A program made the position numbers and the translations under genes. From a virus, in IMG/VR virus record IMGVR_UViG_3300030450_001823, positions 1 through 64,000 of that record: a stretch of DNA of 64,000 nucleotides; one strand, written 5' to 3'. Each line of letters opens with the position of its first letter. The first letter of the stretch is position 1. The notes below the pieces were generated by a model, which worked only from the letters and a program-made list of their open reading frames with translations, did no database searches and was not told where the DNA came from. Below are positions 59,187 through 64,000 of this stretch, piece after piece.

Positions 59187-61172
59187 CTATACCCCAATCA
59201 CAAAGTCAGAAGCCATTAATTTAAGATTAAAGGCGTAGTAGTTGTTGCCAGCATCATACCGTACATGTAGTTTTTCAGGTATAATCCTAATACCACCGTC
59301 ATTACCATGACCTACTGTTTGTAAAGTTACTAATGTATCACCGATAAGATTGCCTACAAAGTTAGTCAAAGTGCCAACAGCGCTTGCTAATTCTCCTAAA
59401 AAGAACTTTTCTGACCAATCTTCATCTGTTTCGTCAACAGGGTCACCACCAAGGTCATAGGGTAGCAAAGAAGGAACCATCTTTTTAGATGCGCTGATAG
59501 TATTAGCCAACGAACCTTTGTCGTCAATTGACTGCGCTCCAAATGTAAGGAAAAAGTTTCTCGCAACTCCGGTCACACCTGAACTCTGAATGAGGCTGTC
59601 GTAAGGTATCTGTATACCTCTTATCAAATCTTTATTCTTTTTGGCATTAGAAACAAGCCCTAGTAAGTCTTGTACTTTGTCACCAGCAGATTTACTTTTG
59701 TTACTAATTGACAGGTTTTCAGCATCTGCTCCAAAGTATTCAAACCTAGCCTTGTTTGAACTTAAATTAGAATTAAAAGGATTACAAGGTCGCTTAGTCT
59801 GAGTATAACCATCTAGCGCTTTGTCTTTTTGAGTGACTGAAATCAAAGGTCCACTTACGGTTGTATCAAATGCAGATAAAATACTATTACCGTTTGTAGA
59901 AGTTATGTAATCGTTACTATTTACCATTGCATTATCGGAGATTTCCAAAGCATCCTGTACCATAAGTGCTAATTGTGCAGCAGGGTTACCACCAGCCGCT
60001 TTGGTACTAAGGTCCTTGATGGGTAATTCTACAATTATATCTTGTTTATTAACCGCCATACCTAGGTTAAAGATACCGCTTTGTATAATCCTTGGTTCTT
60101 CTCCATCGGTACTTGCTGTAGTATAGGTATTGTGTGCTACTTCGTTAGCATTAAATCGAAGTATTACATTAAGAGGAGTGCGAGTTATGTTACTAAGATA
60201 ACCGCTTGTATACGCACGGCAAAAGTTAGGAAAAAAGTGCAATTCTTTATCGTGCAATGTTGCTTCAAAGATACTCATACCGAATGCGTCAATGAAGTAT
60301 CTTTCTGAGTCATTTATAGGCACATCTATTGTATCTAAAGTAATAGTCGTAACTTTACTTGAATCGCTATTCAGAGTAATGTCAGTTATGTGACCCACTA
60401 ATTGACCTTGTCTAGTAAAAAGTGCTGCTCTGAAACACAATATATTTTCATCATCTGCAAGTGTAACTCTAGCACTATCTACTGTAATGACATTTGTAGT
60501 TAAGTTAGTTACTGTTCCAATCAACGCACCTGAACTTTTGTGTATCCTATCGCCTATTCTAATTAATGTATCACCGTTGCTGTTTAGTAAATTACCATTA
60601 GATATAGAATGAGAAGATAAACCATCATATGCAATTGCCGTGGCTCCTACCGAGATACCTGAGCCATTGTTAACTTGTGCGCCAATATAAGAGCCTGTTC
60701 CGACCAACGGGGCGGAAAAGGTAACTGCTTGTTCTAAATTACCAACATTCGGAGTATCAAAGTCTATTATATCTACAACTGTGCTAGAACTAGTTGTTCC
60801 AAATTGTGCATTTACTGAACTCCTTAACTTGATGTTATCATAAAAGCCAATAATACCTTGAGTGTTACGAATGACTTCGTCACCAAACTTAGAAACAGTT
60901 GTTGGAAAATTAGAAGCAAAGTTAATCATAACTGAGCCGCCTAAATTAGAAGAAGTAGTAGATTCCGATTCAAAAGAAGGCTCGTCGTCTTGTAAAATAC
61001 CTGCAATTTCAATCTCAATCGAAGGTGTATTTGTATCAATTGCGAATCTTTCCATATTAGGAGTAGGAATAGTACTTGCCTTTCTATCAACTGCAATGTC
61101 AATAGATTGCGCCTCCAATGGTATTTCTATCCCCCCTTTGGGACCTACCAGTAATCTAATTGGTAACGCCAT
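59187..61172 (-). CDS. Tail protein, paralogue A, 661 aa
   Basis: Starts MALPIRLLVGPKGGIEIPLE behind GAGGTGA on its strand. Its N-terminus (PIRL, SIDIAVDR, IEIEIAGILQDDE) and C-terminus (SAGDKVQDLLGL, IRGIQIPYDS, NFFLTFGAQ, NLKLMASDFVIG) match those of the neighbour at 61182-63668, while the middles differ. The middle has the NNGSG...DDEN module (60427-60684). Probably a baseplate or tail-tube component; the exact role is unknown. Confidence 0.65.
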   Translation of the reverse strand: MALPIRLLVGPKGGIEIPLEAQSIDIAVDRKASTIPTPNMERFAIDTNTPSIEIEIAGILQDDEPSFESESTTSSNLGGSVMINFASNFPTTVSKFGDEVIRNTQGIIGFYDNIKLRSSVNAQFGTTSSSTVVDIIDFDTPNVGNLEQAVTFSAPLVGTGSYIGAQVNNGSGISVGATAIAYDGLSSHSISNGNLLNSNGDTLIRIGDRIHKSSGALIGTVTNLTTNVITVDSARVTLADDENILCFRAALFTRQGQLVGHITDITLNSDSSKVTTITLDTIDVPINDSERYFIDAFGMSIFEATLHDKELHFFPNFCRAYTSGYLSNITRTPLNVILRFNANEVAHNTYTTASTDGEEPRIIQSGIFNLGMAVNKQDIIVELPIKDLSTKAAGGNPAAQLALMVQDALEISDNAMVNSNDYITSTNGNSILSAFDTTVSGPLISVTQKDKALDGYTQTKRPCNPFNSNLSSNKARFEYFGADAENLSISNKSKSAGDKVQDLLGLVSNAKKNKDLIRGIQIPYDSLIQSSGVTGVARNFFLTFGAQSIDDKGSLANTISASKKMVPSLLPYDLGGDPVDETDEDWSEKFFLGELASAVGTLTNFVGNLIGDTLVTLQTVGHGNDGGIRIIPEKLHVRYDAGNNYYAFNLKLMASDFVIGV

Positions 61173-61181
61173 TTTTTCACC

Positions 61182-63668
61182 TCATATTGTTATATCAGCC
61201 GCTACAAACTTTAGAGAAAACTCATACGCTTTCATCTCCGCATCTCTATGCACATTGAAGTCAGTCACTATGCCGCTTATTCCATTCATACGGCTACCTG
61301 TAGCCCAAGGTGCAAATAAATTAGACGCATGGGTATTGTTAGACATTGCTAATTTACTAGCAGTTAAAGTGGTACCTGTTGTCAAAAAGTGGTTACGCTG
61401 CGCTACTTGAGAATCAAGACCACTTTCACCTTTGGTAACTTTGCTATTGTAAGGTATTTGTATGCCACGGATATAATCGCCTGATTCTACTTCACTGTAA
61501 AGGCTCTCTTGTATATAGTCTACAAAGTTTCCAACAAAACTACCCAATCCACTTGTGTTTGCTGTTCTAAAGTTATTACTATTGGCAAGTATACCTAATA
61601 TATCTTGTACCTTGTCACCAGCAGACTTTACCTTTTTACCGGACTTGCCGCCAGTAAAGCCTTGTACTAAGGGCATGTTACCGGGACTCAAAGTATAATT
61701 TATTGTCTCGTTAACACGACCAAGAGAAGTAGCATATAGTTGAGTTATAGTTAGTCTTGTTTGGTGACCGTGGCTAGATTCTCCAATGTCTATGCTGAAA
61801 ACTTTATCTAAAGTAAAACTACCCAACGCATCTACAGGTCTGTCTCCTAATTTGAGCGTAGATGTTAACAAGTTCTTTACTAAAAAAGCAATGTACTCGT
61901 CGCTTCTTTCGTATACAGTTGACCCCGCTCTTGCAGTAGAGCCGTCTTGGTGAGTAGTGAACTCAGGACCACCATAACTAGCACCAGCGTCTGTACCAGC
62001 ACCTATGTTCTTTATCGTAGCCATTAGACATGGACCTGCGTAACTAGAACTTTGAAGGTCGCCTGATAAATTATCACTGGCTGCTATCCAAACCTTATCA
62101 TTAGTAGCAGGTAAAGTCCCACTAAATGTACAAGTTATTGTACTGCTATTAACTGCGATTACTGTTGCTATTGTATTAGTGCCGTTACTGCCAACAAAGC
62201 CGTTGCTATTTCTAAATATAATTTTATATGTAGAAGAACTACTAAGTTCAAAGTAATGTTGTGGATTTGCACCTGAAACTGTTAACACCCCAGTGCTACT
62301 ATTGACATTTGTAATCGTCATGTCTGTTTCTCTGTTTCTATTCACATAGCCATAAGGTTCCTTAATAGACCCTAACTTCGTAGTATCAAATCCTAATCTA
62401 ATTCTATTACTGTCGTCTGTATAACTAAAGTGAGCGTAAGGATGCGCTCCTCCACTTGAACCTGTTACTGGAATGTTATATTTTTTAGAAAGATAGCCTT
62501 CTACTTGCTGTCTTTCTACTTGAGTTAATACTCTGCTATAGAGTAAGATTTCGTAAATACCTCCAATGAACTTTTGAGCATTATTAAAGGCCCCAATTTG
62601 AGATGCACCACTACTAGGTACAGGGGCGTAACCATCTCCAGTATCTGTGTCTTCTAAAACACCTTTATTGTAAGTCTTAGTAGTATAGTCACTGCCAGTG
62701 AAGTCCACTGTATGAGCGTGTAACTGTAATGCATTTGCTGCTAAAGCACTGGTAGTGAAGGAATAATCTTTTGCACTACCGGCTTCGTACAAAGTTAACA
62801 CAATGTCATCATTGGTAGAATGACGGTAGCGTAGGTTCCAACCGTTGTTATAAGGAGAAGGAGAAGTGTTGATTATATATTGAGTGGCATTAGTAGTACT
62901 GGTGCTTGTTGCAACTACAAACAAAGTAAACTCACTAGGATTTAATGCAGCATTAAAGGGAATATCAAACTTAGCAGAGCCGTCAAGGTAGACATAAGGC
63001 TGCCCATTAGCACCTGCTGTTCTATATCGAGGAGAGCCGGACTTTGTGCCTGTTATCCCATTTCCACTAGAGTCGACCCAAGTATTTACAACTGAATTGA
63101 ATGAAAGAGTACTAGTATCGACATTGTCAGCAGTGATAGCATCTGCCTTGAACCAAGTACTAATTCCCGAAGTAACTGGGTTATTATCAGTTGTAGCAGT
63201 TTTTTCAGTCCAATATCCTACTGGTAAGTCAATGTACTTGTCTTTCCAATTTCCATAATTCAATATAGAAGGGGCGACAGAAACCATGCCTCCAAAGTTA
63301 GTACCTGTATTAGTGCCAAAGCCAACTGTGTTGAACAAACCAAAACCGGGTTGAGTTAACCCGTCACCATCAGTAGGTCCACCTTCGTCATCGGGCAAAG
63401 TAAGGTCTTGTGGTTGATAAAAGTCTATTACGGCCTGTGCTTGTGAAGAAGTCTCTTGACCTTCATCGTCAGTGAATACCCCTTGTATTTCAAAAGCAAC
63501 TGCGGCTTGGTTTAGGTCAATCCCCATCTTTTTAGCCTGTAGTAAAGGGATAGCAAAGTTAGATTGTATACGCTCAACAACCATGTCTATGCTAGTCGCA
63601 TCTAAGGAAAGTGTATCTCCGTTCTCTTGTACAAGACGGATTGGTACTCTTTCCCCTGCTTCTGCCAA
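61182..63668 (-). CDS. Tail protein, paralogue B, 828 aa, with LamG-like insert
   Basis: TTG 63668 has GGAGTGG about six bases upstream. N- and C-terminal parts match paralogue A (VPIRLVQ, SIDMVVER, FEIQGVFTDDE; SAGDKVQDILGI, IRGIQIPYNS, NHFLTTG). Residues about 168-400 are an inserted concanavalin-like domain: TWFKADAI, VNTWVDSSGNGITG, YVYLDGSAKFD, FTLFVVA and EILLYSRVLTQVERQQVEGY, a standard ending of this domain type. It probably binds sugars on the host surface. The domain is absent in paralogue A. Confidence 0.75.
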   Translation of the reverse strand: MAEAGERVPIRLVQENGDTLSLDATSIDMVVERIQSNFAIPLLQAKKMGIDLNQAAVAFEIQGVFTDDEGQETSSQAQAVIDFYQPQDLTLPDDEGGPTDGDGLTQPGFGLFNTVGFGTNTGTNFGGMVSVAPSILNYGNWKDKYIDLPVGYWTEKTATTDNNPVTSGISTWFKADAITADNVDTSTLSFNSVVNTWVDSSGNGITGTKSGSPRYRTAGANGQPYVYLDGSAKFDIPFNAALNPSEFTLFVVATSTSTTNATQYIINTSPSPYNNGWNLRYRHSTNDDIVLTLYEAGSAKDYSFTTSALAANALQLHAHTVDFTGSDYTTKTYNKGVLEDTDTGDGYAPVPSSGASQIGAFNNAQKFIGGIYEILLYSRVLTQVERQQVEGYLSKKYNIPVTGSSGGAHPYAHFSYTDDSNRIRLGFDTTKLGSIKEPYGYVNRNRETDMTITNVNSSTGVLTVSGANPQHYFELSSSSTYKIIFRNSNGFVGSNGTNTIATVIAVNSSTITCTFSGTLPATNDKVWIAASDNLSGDLQSSSYAGPCLMATIKNIGAGTDAGASYGGPEFTTHQDGSTARAGSTVYERSDEYIAFLVKNLLTSTLKLGDRPVDALGSFTLDKVFSIDIGESSHGHQTRLTITQLYATSLGRVNETINYTLSPGNMPLVQGFTGGKSGKKVKSAGDKVQDILGILANSNNFRTANTSGLGSFVGNFVDYIQESLYSEVESGDYIRGIQIPYNSKVTKGESGLDSQVAQRNHFLTTGTTLTASKLAMSNNTHASNLFAPWATGSRMNGISGIVTDFNVHRDAEMKAYEFSLKFVAADITI

Positions 63669-63670
63669 AC

Positions 63671-64000
63671 TTAACCACTCCTACTAAATCCGCTACTACT
63701 AAGCGGTCCACCGATTTTAGAACGAAGTTCTTTAGTTACCATAGCGCTAATTTCCTTGGCTAATGCTCGCTTATCTGTTCTGTCAGTTATTCCGCTGACA
63801 TCTATCTTTAGATTAACTGTAACATTATTTTGCTCTTCTTGTGCGCCCGCCTTAGTTGGTAATCGTCTTTCTGCACTAGGTGCCTGTGGCGCTTGCCGAG
63901 CAGTCATAGTTTTTTCAAGACCTTCTTGGACTCCTTTGATAGATTCCTCCATTTGCTTGAAAGGCTCTATACCACCCATCTGTCTAAGTGATTCTCTAAG
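63671..64000 (-). CDS. Probable tape-measure protein, C-terminal part only
   Basis: The frame is open to the right edge, so the 5' end lies outside. Visible: a helical stretch (QMEESIKGVQEGLEKTMTAR), a Pro/Ala linker, then NNVTVNLKIDVSGITDRTDK and a helix, ending SSSGFSRSG. This linker plus VxLxIDVSG plus helix ending is common at the C-termini of tape-measure proteins. Position before the tail proteins agrees. Confidence 0.6.
   Translation of the reverse strand, partial: LRESLRQMGGIEPFKQMEESIKGVQEGLEKTMTARQAPQAPSAERRLPTKAGAQEEQNNVTVNLKIDVSGITDRTDKRALAKEISAMVTKELRSKIGGPLSSSGFSRSG

Noticed and set aside
60040-60056. A minus-strand copy of the promoter (TTGTTTATTAACC)
   Set aside because: The TATA core is missing and the site is inside the coding frame of the tail paralogue. 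No good late promoter was found; it is probably to the right of the window.
60862-61410. A 182-codon plus-strand frame spanning the junction of the two tail paralogues
   Set aside because: It runs across the end of one clear minus-strand gene and the start of another, with no start signal, and no homologous pattern is visible.
1-64000. tRNA, rRNA, integrase, transposase or attachment sites
   Set aside because: Looked for cloverleaf-like stretches in the few gaps, for tyrosine or serine recombinase motifs and for inverted repeats at gene borders, by eye only. None was convincing.

Overview
The window reads as part of the genome of a tailed double-stranded DNA virus of a marine archaeon, most likely a magrovirus-like virus of Marine Group II (Poseidoniales). 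The signs are: (i) an archaeal-type replication set (family B DNA polymerase, clamp-loader small subunit, clamp-like protein, RPA-like protein, AEP primase with a PriL-type C-terminus, XPF/ERCC4 nuclease, Cas4-like nuclease) together with a thermosome (group II chaperonin); (ii) archaeal TATA promoters (TTATAAATA) at operon heads; (iii) gene families typical of tailed viruses; (iv) very tight packing with ATGA/GTGA stop-start overlaps. The host assignment is inference from gene content. No terminase, portal or capsid gene was recognised, so these probably lie outside the window.

Layout. Bases 1-38070 are almost all on the plus strand and look like the early side. Seven copies of one promoter element divide them into probable transcription units starting near 641, 2594, 5637, 9682, 10859, 17468 and 23088; the genes before 590 belong to a unit entering from the left. 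The first five units carry dozens of small, mostly unrecognised proteins (many with CxxC zinc-binding pairs), an array of eight tandem paralogues (6523-9145), and an SNF2-type helicase. One minus-strand gene (16541-17329) interrupts them. The sixth unit has a DUF932-like protein and a DNA ligase-like protein that seems to lack the catalytic lysine. The seventh, about 15 kb, is the replication unit: clamp loader, RPA-like protein, RecA-fold ATPase, clamp, a Cys-His-Asp protein, a DNA polymerase B split into two coupled ORFs, MazG-like protein, Cas4-like nuclease, primase, XPF-like nuclease, AAA+ ATPase, DEDDy exonuclease, thermosome.

Bases 38071-64000 are on the minus strand and look like the late side, read from right to left: the C-terminus of a probable tape-measure protein, two paralogous tail proteins (one with a LamG-like insert), a 5,723-residue giant protein, a small HDxxED hydrolase, a hub-like tail protein, two further tail or fibre proteins and a zinc-ribbon protein. 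The two halves converge at 38070/38071 with no spacer.

Themes. Translation signals form reusable cassettes (GGAGGAATRAATATG; GGCGTGGAGGTGACGGCRTGA; AAGGAGGARAGCGAATGAGTGA; ACTGAGGGAAACRGATG) that also fix the last residues of the upstream protein (EEE, GVEVTA, KEESE, LRETD). The paralogue array (constant start block, variable middle, constant end block), the split polymerase and the giant tail-region protein are the most unusual objects. No tRNA, rRNA, CRISPR, integrase or insertion sequence was seen, and no stretch over 300 bases lacks a gene.
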